IMG/VR virus record: IMGVR_UViG_3300018890_000004
Location: 1-55,806 of that record
Reading direction: 5' to 3' (one strand)
Length of the DNA stretch: 55,806 nucleotides
Source: a virus
Shown one piece after another: positions 6,518 through 12,951 of the stretch (positions are counted from its first letter, which is position 1; every line of letters begins with the position of its first letter). Made by a program: the position numbers and the translations under genes. The notes below the pieces were generated by a model that did no database searches, was not told the origin of the DNA, and saw only the letters and a list, made by a program, of their open reading frames with translations.

Positions 6518-6690
6518 TGAGCCATAGCCCGGGTAAACTTTGGAGGACATACAAAGACTCATTGGAGGGTAACAACTCTCACACGGCTGTTTTTCGCGGA
6601 GGTCACCAACTCCGGAGTTTTTCCCGGCTGCGGGGGATGGGGAAACCCATAGAGCCGTTCCGGCGAACCCCGATTTTATGAGACTCGGAA
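6518..6690 (+). ncRNA. candidate structured RNA
   Basis: GC-rich compared with its surroundings and rich in hairpins: CTTTG/CAAAG (6538-6556), GAG/CTC, CGGAG/CTCCG (6597-6614), and ATGGG-GAAA-CCCAT with a GNRA tetraloop at about 6636-6650 inside a GGCT/AGCC helix. CGGGG in its internal loop can pair with CCCCG downstream, giving a pseudoknot. GACTCATTGGAGG and GAGACTCGG recall group I intron core pieces, but no exons are evident. Strand and ends are uncertain. Confidence 0.4.
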
Positions 6691-7135
6691 CTTTTAGATA
6701 AACTAGACCACACGCCATATATAGGCAGAGTTCGCCCAGAGGTTTGAACACGTTCATTTTTATTTTATTTTTCAAGAGTTTTGTAAGCAGATTTTCGGTA
6801 TACTCCCGTTTCTATTAACCTAGACACAATATTTATGATGTTATGCTCATAATTATTATAAGCATTTTTACTTATATAAGCTGTGGCTATTGTATGGTAG
6901 TAATTCCAGCGAAAGTTTATATCAATCTGCAAACAAGTTTTTAAATTATTTACGTTATTATGAAGAGAGTTACATCAATTTGCAAAGTTTTAGGAGATAC
7001 ATAGCACAAGAGTTAAACTCTGTCAAGTAGTTTGTTTATATCAACTTGACATAATTCTTCTAAATTTGGGTGCTTGCTCATAAACTCTAAAATTGGTCGA
7101 AAATGCGTAGAGATACGTAGAAACTCTGTATAAAA
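6691..7135. promoter_or_regulatory. AT-rich control region with three TATCAA-type repeats
   Basis: Three related sites precede the gene at 7152: GTTTATATCAATCTGCAAAC (from 6915), GTTACATCAATTTGCAAAG (from 6969) and GTTTATATCAACTTGACAT (from 7034). They may be binding sites for the downstream protein. The minus strand holds two short protein-like frames in different phases (7153 to 7013, and about 6975 to 6770), perhaps the remains of a decayed gene. Nothing else is seen. Confidence 0.45.
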
Positions 7136-7151
7136 TTTGAGATGTACTGAC

Positions 7152-7664
7152 ATGACTAAAACAACCGTTAAGACCATTTATGAAGCAGCTATGGTCTTTA
7201 ATCGCAACCAGTTAGAAGCTAAATTAGGTAAAAAAATTCGTGCTGAACAATGGCGCATACTTCAGGAAATTTGCGAAGAACGTGGTTTGGTTTCAGCAAA
7301 CGGGGTTATTGACAATCAAACTCTTGAAACTTTAGCCACAATTAAAAAGAATTGCGGCAAGTTTACATCTAACAGGGTTGTGTTTAACACCTATTTTGAT
7401 ATCCTTAGCCAGTTGAAAACAAAGGCTACTCTTTACGGGTTTGATATCAAAAATGAGTTGAAAATAACTTGCAAAAAACATAACGGTTTTGAGCCTTCAG
7501 ACTCTACTATTTACGGATGGTTCAACCGTTCAGGGCTTTCTTTCAAAAGTCATAGTCAATACAAACTTGAAGAGGTTACACGCGTCTATATCAAGTGTCT
7601 TTTCGCTAAGCAACCCAAGCGTAAAAGCCCTAACGTTGATAAAGCTGCTTTACTCATCAAATAA
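7152..7664 (+). CDS. hypothetical DNA-binding protein, 170 aa
   Basis: Start taken at ATG 7152; a TTG at 7137 would add five residues. The N-terminal half is helical and basic (NQLEAKLGKKIRAEQWRILQ). The C-terminal part (PSDSTIYGWFNRSGLSF.. YKLEEVTRVYI) has the spacing of a helix-turn-helix. The three repeats upstream and the adjacent iteron locus make a regulator or replication initiator attractive, but no family is recognised. The sequence encoding DKAALLIK at the end is a palindromic-repeat copy. It has no operator promoter, unlike most early genes. Confidence 0.65.
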   Translation: MTKTTVKTIYEAAMVFNRNQLEAKLGKKIRAEQWRILQEICEERGLVSANGVIDNQTLETLATIKKNCGKFTSNRVVFNTYFDILSQLKTKATLYGFDIKNELKITCKKHNGFEPSDSTIYGWFNRSGLSFKSHSQYKLEEVTRVYIKCLFAKQPKRKSPNVDKAALLIK

Positions 7665-7669
7665 AAAAT

Positions 7670-7697
7670 CCCCCGCTTTAATAATCTAAAGCGGGGG
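7670..7697 (+). terminator. hairpin made of two facing copies of the dispersed repeat
   Basis: CCCCCGCTTTA pairs perfectly with TAAAGCGGGGG. No T-run follows on the plus strand. The same arrangement recurs at 9398. Confidence 0.6.
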
Positions 7698-7733
7698 CGA
7701 CTAATCCATTTTTCAATCCAAGGTAATTATATC

Positions 7734-8141
7734 ATGTTTAAATGGCTTACAGGTTTGTTTAAGAGGGTTTTATCATTTTTTAAGAAAAAGAAGAAAAGCC
7801 CTAGAAAATACCCTAAATCTTCTACTAAAATTCTTACGGGTTATGTGTATTTTTTTTATAGTAGAAAATTTTCAAGAGTTAAAATAGGATGTTCAAAAGA
7901 CCCTGAAAAGCGTTATAAGGGGATTAAAAGGCATATCACAGATTTACAGGTTTTAGGATTTGTGAAGGGTAGTTTTGAATTAGAGAGTTATTACCTGGAA
8001 CTCTTTAATGAGTTTAGATATCCCATGCCAAAAAAATACAAAACTAAAGGCATAGGTTATACAGAATGGTTTAAGGTTAATAAGGTGTTAATTGAACATC
8101 TAGAACAATCTGTTTTAAAAAAAACCTTAAATATTCGTTAA
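7734..8141 (+). CDS. GIY-YIG family (T5orf172-like) nuclease
   Basis: 135 aa. Residues 36-60 (GYVYFFYSRKFSRVKIGCSKDPEKRY) match the GIY-YIG core as seen in the T5orf172 family, with KIG then a conserved Arg region. The family glutamate is probably in ELESYYLELF (82-91), and GYTEWF near 110 matches the usual C-terminal motif. The first 25 residues are an amphipathic basic helix (FKWLTGLFKRVLSFFKKKKK) that could bind membrane or DNA and is unusual for the family. Likely a homing or host-DNA nuclease. Confidence 0.75.
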   Translation: MFKWLTGLFKRVLSFFKKKKKSPRKYPKSSTKILTGYVYFFYSRKFSRVKIGCSKDPEKRYKGIKRHITDLQVLGFVKGSFELESYYLELFNEFRYPMPKKYKTKGIGYTEWFKVNKVLIEHLEQSVLKKTLNIR

Positions 8142-8156
8142 GCTGCTTGACCGTCC

Positions 8157-8182
8157 ACCCCCCGCTTCTATTGTGGGGTTTC
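8157..8182 (+). terminator. weak terminator on the dispersed repeat
   Basis: CCCC pairs with GGGG around GCTTCTATTGT, followed by only three T residues. Confidence 0.45.
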
Positions 8183-8217
8183 ATACTTAGATTATTCTAA
8201 ACCTTGCAAATTAAGTA

Positions 8218-8246
8218 TTGACAAACGTCTAGATGATTGTTAGTAT
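8218..8246 (+). promoter_or_regulatory. early promoter with operator
   Basis: TTGACA (8218-8223), spacer AACGTCTAGATGATTGT, TAGTAT (8241-8246). It drives 8275-9392. Confidence 0.87.
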
Positions 8247-8274
8247 ATAGAAAGTTAAGAACAAGGAAACGACC

Positions 8275-8925
8275 ATGCAACCACAAAAAGACCAGTACTT
8301 ACAGCGTTATCTTAAAGAGGTTGATGTAAACAGAGAATTGCAAAAAAAGATTAACGATTTAGAAAGACAAATTGATTCATTTGAGTGTGATTATGGAACC
8401 TCTAATGATAGGATTGATGTTTTGGAGAAGTCGTGTGATGAACTGCGTAAAAAGCTCGATGAGGCTCTAACTTTGCTTGAAGTGCGAAAAAGGATTATTG
8501 ACTATGAAAAAGTTAAAAATCAGTCGTTAACTACCGCGCTAGAGAACGAAAAAGAGCATAACAAGAAGCTTTGTGAGGAAAACATAAGGCTGGCTAACAT
8601 TAACAGTGGTTTTGTTTCTTCCTCTTCACAGGATGATTATGAACAGTTGGACACCTTCCAATTGATTGATAAAATCTCAGTTTTGGAGGAGCAATTAGAA
8701 GTCGTTACACTACGCAGTAACACATACAAAACGCAAAGAGACACGTTTAAGAGAGTGTGTGATGATTACCGTAAGAAATTAGAAGCATATCAAGATATAA
8801 TTACTAAGTCTCTTAACAGTGAAAGTCATAATTTAAGAGAGGAAGTAGAAGACTTGAAGATTGAGAATGCATACTTAAAAATGCTCCTCAAAAATGCCGG
8901 ATACACACCTGAGCAGTTGGGCTAG
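8275..8925 (+). CDS. long coiled-coil protein, 216 aa
   Basis: Almost entirely coiled coil: residues 15-105 (ELQKKINDLERQIDSF.., LEKSCDELRKKLDEALTLLEV) and 125-210 with heptads of Leu, Ile and Val, broken by a Ser-rich hinge near 110-118. AAGGAAAC precedes the ATG. Early expression argues against a structural virion role; it could organise DNA or proteins in the infected cell. No family recognised. Confidence 0.75.
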   Translation: MQPQKDQYLQRYLKEVDVNRELQKKINDLERQIDSFECDYGTSNDRIDVLEKSCDELRKKLDEALTLLEVRKRIIDYEKVKNQSLTTALENEKEHNKKLCEENIRLANINSGFVSSSSQDDYEQLDTFQLIDKISVLEEQLEVVTLRSNTYKTQRDTFKRVCDDYRKKLEAYQDIITKSLNSESHNLREEVEDLKIENAYLKMLLKNAGYTPEQLG

Positions 8926-8930
8926 AAATC

Positions 8931-9392
8931 ATGAAAATATATCTGACAAACCCTTACACAAACGAAACAGACACGCTGACTAATTGGGCAATTGTTCTTA
9001 AAACGCCTAGAATCAGTATGTATGCTCGCTGGAGACGTAACCCTAACAGTCATGCTTATGTACTTTTTGGAAGTAATTATAGAGTGATTGCTAAGCTACT
9101 TTATGGCGACGATGCCGCAAAAGTAAAATTGTTAATACAGCCTAAACCGTTTGTTAACCATGAGTTTGTTTTTCGCCCAGACACTGTTATCAACGGCTCT
9201 ACAGTTTCACACGCTGCTTACCTTCCAAATGACCTAGAAACGCCAGTAGTTGATAATATAGTAGAATGGGGTGAAGGCTACGCTTGGAACTGCTACAGTG
9301 GTTTTGAGGGGTCAACTAAAAGCGAAGTAGCAAACAGGGTTTACCATCTGTTGCACGTTGAAAAAAATTATGATGCTTTGACACAAGAATAA
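8931..9392 (+). CDS. hypothetical early protein, 153 aa
   Basis: Five bases after the coiled-coil gene, so cotranscribed. Mixed alpha/beta pattern with a basic segment (MYARWRRNPNSHAYVLF) and an aromatic C-terminal part (EWGEGYAWNCYSGFEG). The weak start context (AGAAATC) suggests coupling to the upstream stop. Function unknown. Confidence 0.72.
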   Translation: MKIYLTNPYTNETDTLTNWAIVLKTPRISMYARWRRNPNSHAYVLFGSNYRVIAKLLYGDDAAKVKLLIQPKPFVNHEFVFRPDTVINGSTVSHAAYLPNDLETPVVDNIVEWGEGYAWNCYSGFEGSTKSEVANRVYHLLHVEKNYDALTQE

Positions 9393-9397
9393 AAAAT

Positions 9398-9425
9398 CCC
9401 CCGCTTCTTACTCAAAAGCGGGGGG
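9398..9425 (+). terminator. hairpin made of two facing dispersed repeats
   Basis: CCCCCGCTT pairs with AAGCGGGGG across CTTACTCAA, directly after TAAAAAAT. Same design as 7670-7697, including GACTAA just downstream. Confidence 0.6.
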
Positions 9426-9474
9426 CTGACTAACACTTGTTCTTTGAAGATTCAAACTCTAGCATAACACATTT

Positions 9475-9505
9475 AACCTTGTGATGTCACTATCACAGGG
9501 TTTTT
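9475..9505 (+). terminator. rho-independent terminator
   Basis: AACCTTGTGAT pairs with ATCACAGGGTT, followed by TTTTTG. It faces the converging minus gene at 9524. Confidence 0.75.
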
Positions 9506-9523
9506 GTTTTGTCAAGAGTAGAA

Positions 9524-9745
9524 CTACTCTATATTGTTTTCCTTGTAATATTCGTTCATTTTTTCGTTCCACTGCTGTGGAGACCACCCAAAATTAGCCT
9601 CCAATCGTTGGGCTATGATTTGGGCTGCAAACGTGGCTGCTGGCAACCCATGGTTAGTTGCCCATATTCCCAAAAGGTGATACTCAAACGGTGTGAGTGT
9701 TATTTCAAACTGGTATCTCTTAGGCTGCTTGCTTGGCGATGACAT
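9524..9745 (-). CDS. ribbon-helix-helix-like regulator, candidate early repressor
   Basis: 73 aa. A strand RYQFEITLTPFEYHLLGIWA, then helix and turn (NHGLPAATFAAQIIAQRLEAN) fit the ribbon-helix-helix fold, with a C-terminal tail beyond it. It is the only minus-strand gene in the early block. GAGG lies nine bases before the ATG, and immediately upstream on its own strand is an operator copy, AAACGTCTAGAGGATTATC (about 9748-9768). A gene with the operator right before its own start is a natural candidate for the regulator that reads that operator. Autoregulation is inferred. Confidence 0.62.
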   Translation of the reverse strand: MSSPSKQPKRYQFEITLTPFEYHLLGIWATNHGLPAATFAAQIIAQRLEANFGWSPQQWNEKMNEYYKENNIE

Positions 9746-9747
9746 AT

Positions 9748-9768
9748 AGATAATCCTCTAGACGTTTT
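9748..9768 (-). promoter_or_regulatory. operator copy upstream of the RHH gene
   Basis: On the minus strand AAACGTCTAGAGGATTATC matches most positions of the early operator. No good -35 box is seen at the usual place. Repeated GCGAGTTT/AACTCGC words lie between here and 9871 and can form hairpins. Confidence 0.55.
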
Positions 9769-9926
9769 GCGAGTTTATGCGAGTTTTTCTATGGTAAAAA
9801 ACTCTCGACCCCCTTGTAAACGGGTTTCAAAGGGGTTATATTAAAAGAGTAGCAAGCGAGTTAAGAAACTCGCAGCCACATAAAGGAATTCTAACACAAA
9901 CCACCAATACATAAGGAATAGCTATC

Positions 9927-10610
9927 ATGTCAGATTTAGATAGAGTAGTCAAAAACCTTTATGACAGATTATACAAAAAAGGTTTCAACGTTCCCAAGAA
10001 CACAATCAAAGCTGCTGTTTTAGAAGTTTCAGCAGAAGGCACCCTGACCGATGAGCAAAAAAGCCAGATTGTAGAAAAGTTTATGGCTGTTACAGAAGCG
10101 GGGGTACAGGATGACAGTCAAGCTGCTTTACCATCTGATGAAGAAGTACTGAACGCTTATCACAATCAACCCCCTGTTGAGTCTTCGGCTATAACTCCCA
10201 CAACTCCCCCCGCTTCTACTCCTGGAGCATTGACCACATCACAAGCTAGAGAGATTGTTTTTGACCGTTGTGAGTCTATGGGTATTGAGCTTAAAACATC
10301 TGAAATCAAAGCAATTGTACAAGAGATTCAAGCCCAACATCTTGATGCACAGGCTGCTGTTAACTACACCATAACGGTTATCAAGCAGTTCATCAATGCT
10401 CAAGAGCGCCAATATACCTCTAATTTAACAGAGGGGATGCAGGAACTAGTACAGCACGTAAACACATCATTTAGAAATCGTGAAGCTGTAACTGTTAGTG
10501 CCTTTGAAAAGGTAAAGGGGGAATTGACAGAGGCAGCCTCTGCTTACAAAAGTTCTACAGTCAACTATACAGCAGACCTTCAGGAGTATTTCTCGGATAA
10601 AATCGCTTAG
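9927..10610 (+). CDS. hypothetical protein with duplicated helical domain, 227 aa
   Basis: Residues about 5-55 (VVKNLYDRLYKKGFNVPKNTIKAAVLEVSAEG) and 105-150 (AREIVFDRCESMGIELKTSEIKAIVQEIQAQ) look like two copies of one helical domain. The linker carries TEAGV, SQAALP and PTTPPASTP, that is three dispersed-repeat insertions in 45 residues. The C-terminus is helical. AAGGAATAG precedes the ATG. It opens the module 9927-14685 that ends in a membrane ATPase. Function unknown. Confidence 0.75.
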   Translation: MSDLDRVVKNLYDRLYKKGFNVPKNTIKAAVLEVSAEGTLTDEQKSQIVEKFMAVTEAGVQDDSQAALPSDEEVLNAYHNQPPVESSAITPTTPPASTPGALTTSQAREIVFDRCESMGIELKTSEIKAIVQEIQAQHLDAQAAVNYTITVIKQFINAQERQYTSNLTEGMQELVQHVNTSFRNREAVTVSAFEKVKGELTEAASAYKSSTVNYTADLQEYFSDKIA

Positions 10611-10623
10611 TCAAAAGCAAATT

Positions 10624-10797
10624 TTGGACTACTGCATCTACTTTTCAATAGGTTTACCCGTCGTTTTCTTATTCTCAATCATGCTTATTTATGGAACGGA
10701 TACCGCAAAAAATAGGGGAGAACCTACAACCCCTACAGGATTTGAAGAATCTATCACCGACTACAAAATTCAAAATATCCAGCAACGGCGATATTGA
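10624..10797 (+). CDS. possible small membrane protein overlapping the next gene
   Basis: A frame from TTG 10624 (or ATG 10681) encodes a clear transmembrane segment (YFSIGLPVVFLFSIMLIYG) followed by a polar tail. It fills the gap after 10610 and overlaps the 5' end of the 10691 gene in another phase. It may be a separate gene, or the N-terminal half of the 10691 protein joined by a +1 shift at the A6 run near 10710. No good ribosome-binding site is seen. Confidence 0.4.
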   Translation: MDYCIYFSIGLPVVFLFSIMLIYGTDTAKNRGEPTTPTGFEESITDYKIQNIQQRRY

Positions 10798-11053
10798 AGT
10801 AGAAGGAAAGATGGACGAAGAAGCAAAAGAGATAATTACAACAGCGCTACAGCAAGCAGAATTTTACAGGCAAAAAGCTGCACAACTTGAACAAGAAAAA
10901 ATAAAAAAGTCTTCTGAAGTTGACGCTGTTGTCGTTGTTTTTATCTCTTCATTGCTGGCTGTTACTATGTTGCTTTCTTACATGGTAGTGTCAGCAGTAT
11001 CATCAAAGTTCACTAAACAATCATCTATCACGGTAATTATTAAAGGAGTCTAA
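10691..11053 (+). CDS. membrane protein with C-terminal transmembrane segment, 120 aa
   Basis: A soluble N-terminal region with a beta-like stretch (KFKISSNGDIEVEGKM), then a helix (KEIITTALQQAEFYRQKAAQLEQEK), then one transmembrane segment (VDAVVVVFISSLLAVTMLLSYMVV). The start at 10691 lacks a Shine-Dalgarno site, so a fused or frameshifted N-terminus from 10624 is possible. It lies in the module leading to the membrane ATPase and may belong to the same membrane assembly. Confidence 0.65.
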   Translation: MERIPQKIGENLQPLQDLKNLSPTTKFKISSNGDIEVEGKMDEEAKEIITTALQQAEFYRQKAAQLEQEKIKKSSEVDAVVVVFISSLLAVTMLLSYMVVSAVSSKFTKQSSITVIIKGV

Positions 11054-11055
11054 TC

Positions 11056-11502
11056 ATGTTCAATAATCAACAGTCAACGGGTTCTGGTTCTGGAAGCGGG
11101 GGAAGCATCATCAAGTCTGGTTACAATATTGGCGGTTCTCTGTCTGGTATGGGAGGGCTTAGAGACGGGTTTAAGGAAGCTCTGACACTTCAAGCTAGCG
11201 ATGCAAATATGGAGACAGTCGGCAAGTTTGCTGAAATTGAAGGCAAGTATAGAGGTTTTAACGCCATGCTTAGACGTGCCTCTAAGATGAAGCTGGCAGC
11301 AGGTAGGGCAATTAGTCAAACTTACGGTACTTATTTGGGTCATGCTAACCAAGCAGCTCAGCAAGAGCTTAACTGGCAAAAAACAACTGCTACCAACCTT
11401 GAGCGTATGAGTGAAACTATGGTTGATTTACACTCTACTGAAAAATCACACAGTGGTTTTGCTCTTTACTGCGACCAAGCCGACAAGCTAATCCAATATT
11501 GA
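11056..11502 (+). CDS. hypothetical protein, glycine-rich N-terminus, 148 aa
   Basis: Residues 8-40 are Gly/Ser-rich (STGSGSGSGGSI.. GGSLSGMGGL), partly encoded by a dispersed repeat (GGAAGCGGGGG). The rest is helical with many Gln, Ala and basic residues (MLRRASKMKLAAGRAISQ), plus a C-terminal region with a Cys. AAGGAG precedes the ATG, two bases after the upstream stop. No family recognised; a subunit of the neighbouring membrane ATPase assembly is possible. Confidence 0.7.
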   Translation: MFNNQQSTGSGSGSGGSIIKSGYNIGGSLSGMGGLRDGFKEALTLQASDANMETVGKFAEIEGKYRGFNAMLRRASKMKLAAGRAISQTYGTYLGHANQAAQQELNWQKTTATNLERMSETMVDLHSTEKSHSGFALYCDQADKLIQY

Positions 11503-11566
11503 GAACGAAACGGGCATCTACGCCCGTAGTAGTCTAAAAGGCTACCTGACGAGTTCTAGAGGTTAA

Positions 11567-11818
11567 ATGAGCGCTAAATCTTTCACAATAGGCAACTACA
11601 CCATAACCTATGCTGCCATTAGTCACATAGTTTGGGGGTATGATGAGCATCGTAATTTAGAGGTGCAATTTGTGATGATTCCAGGTTCCATTATCCGGCT
11701 TACATTTGGCTCTGTAACCTCTGGATTAGAAAGAATGATAGAAGTACTGGTGAGGAACAGTTTACTACCCTCATCTGGTCTTCCCGACGCTGTAGATGAG
11801 TTTCTAAATAGGATTTAA
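11567..11818 (+). CDS. hypothetical protein, 83 aa
   Basis: A beta-rich small domain (SFTIGNYTITYAAISHIVWG.. LEVQFVMIPGSIIRLTFG) followed by a helix. The gap before it holds a hairpin (CGGGC/GCCCG, 11508-11524). AGAGG precedes the ATG. Four bases separate it from the MazG gene, so they share a transcript. Function unknown. Confidence 0.68.
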   Translation: MSAKSFTIGNYTITYAAISHIVWGYDEHRNLEVQFVMIPGSIIRLTFGSVTSGLERMIEVLVRNSLLPSSGLPDAVDEFLNRI

Positions 11819-11822
11819 ACCA

Positions 11823-12176
11823 ATGACTTATCCAAAAATTACCCGTATCACTTGCGAAGAGTATCAAGAACGTATTGTAGAGTTATCCAAAAGCTACAAC
11901 ATACCCTTAAGCAATCGTCTAAGCGTTTATCAGTGTGGACTTGCTGAGGAAGCGGGGGAAGTAGCCGGACTACTAAAACGTTTTTATCGCGGTGACACCG
12001 ACCATAGCACGTTTGCCCCCCGCTTAACAAAAGAGATAGGCGATATGTTCGCTTATGCTGTTTTGTTAGCACGCGTTTTTAACATAGATTTTGAGGATAT
12101 TTTGTTAGAAAATCTTGAAAAAATTGAAAAGCGTTTAGAAGAAGGTAAACAATTAGGTGAGGGTAGCGACCGATGA
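11823..12176 (+). CDS. mazG: MazG-like nucleotide pyrophosphohydrolase
   Basis: 117 aa. MazG-fold enzymes hydrolyse nucleoside triphosphates, and phage versions may lower alarmones or clean the nucleotide pool. The metal-binding pattern is present: EExxE at 42-46 in LAEEAGEV and ExxD at 71-74 in KEIGDMFAYAV, followed by a typical helix. The bases encoding the first motif are a dispersed-repeat copy (GAAGCGGGGG), here inside an active site rather than a linker. The gene overlaps the next by four bases. Confidence 0.85.
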   Translation: MTYPKITRITCEEYQERIVELSKSYNIPLSNRLSVYQCGLAEEAGEVAGLLKRFYRGDTDHSTFAPRLTKEIGDMFAYAVLLARVFNIDFEDILLENLEKIEKRLEEGKQLGEGSDR

Positions 12177-12523
12177 GTGTTGACAATCGTGCTGTACTAT
12201 TTCTTGGATATCAACAGTTTGAGGTGCTAAGTACAAATCCATTGATGGATGGTGATGAGGTTGAGAAATATTTGCAAGATTTAAATTGTGATAGAGGCTA
12301 CTATGAGCATGGCTCTATACTTTATAGACCGATTGTATGGTATTGGTCATCTTCACATGAAGAATTTCTAATAGGTGTTTTACTTGGCGAATCTGGCTCT
12401 TATAAGTCAGTACAGCTTTGTATGGACGATTTAATGATAAACGTTCCCGTACACCGTGAGCGTTTGAGGGATATTTTCAATCATCGAGAACCCAAGCTTT
12501 ATCTATTTAATCAACAAGATTGA
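12173..12523 (+). CDS. hypothetical protein, 116 aa
   Basis: Coupled to mazG by an ATGA overlap. A mixed alpha/beta protein with an aromatic core (ILYRPIVWYWSSSHEEFLIGVLLGE) and an acidic N-terminal part. No motif recognised. It ends the transcript before the promoter at 12534. Confidence 0.7.
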   Translation: MSVDNRAVLFLGYQQFEVLSTNPLMDGDEVEKYLQDLNCDRGYYEHGSILYRPIVWYWSSSHEEFLIGVLLGESGSYKSVQLCMDDLMINVPVHRERLRDIFNHREPKLYLFNQQD

Positions 12524-12533
12524 GTAAAGCTGC

Positions 12534-12562
12534 TTGACAAAACACAATCGTCTAGATAATCT
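12534..12562 (+). promoter_or_regulatory. early promoter with operator-like half-sites
   Basis: TTGACA (12534-12539), 17-base spacer, TAATCT (12557-12562). ATCGTCTAGATAATC lies over the spacer and -10, and a second AGCTAGACGATT lies just downstream, so two operator-like sites are spaced about 20 bp apart. A similar CTAGATAATCTTATAGATA block is found at 14811-14829. Confidence 0.7.
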
Positions 12563-12606
12563 TATAGATAGCTAGACGATTTTACATAAATATAGAGGAA
12601 AAAATC

Positions 12607-12924
12607 ATGGACGAACAACAAGCCCCACAAAAAGTAAACCACATCTTTTGGATAAGCATTCGCTGGTCAACTTATACAGCCATTTCAACAATAATTTGCT
12701 TAGCCTGCATATTACCTGTTACTCGTTGGGCTGCTGGCTTGGTGCTTCTCTGTTACACAGGTTATGCAGTATCAGAGGTGTTTAAAGATTACGCACGGAT
12801 ACAACAAGAGCGCCAGCTACAAGGCAAGACAGCTTTTAACTTTGCCGTCATTAACAATGGTCTAGAGTTTGTCTATTTGGTTATGGCTGTTTTAATCGGT
12901 CTTCTCTGCGGTCTTGGATTGTAA
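12607..12924 (+). CDS. three-span membrane protein, 105 aa
   Basis: Hydrophobic spans at about 21-39 (STYTAISTIICLACILPVT), 40-56 (WAAGLVLLCYTGYAV) and 84-104 (LEFVYLVMAVLIGLLCGLGL), with a basic loop (KDYARIQQERQLQGK) between the second and third. GAGG precedes the ATG. It is cotranscribed with the ATPase that follows and probably forms its membrane partner, as small membrane proteins accompany FtsK- or TraG-like ATPases. This role is inferred. Confidence 0.72.
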   Translation: MDEQQAPQKVNHIFWISIRWSTYTAISTIICLACILPVTRWAAGLVLLCYTGYAVSEVFKDYARIQQERQLQGKTAFNFAVINNGLEFVYLVMAVLIGLLCGLGL

Positions 12925-12951
12925 TAATTACTTAAATTTTAGAGGTGTGAA

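Noticed and set aside
6500-6775. Open frames on the minus strand at 6.2-6.8 kb
   Set aside because: They run through terminators and the structured-RNA island, with no start signal and composition unlike the neighbouring genes.
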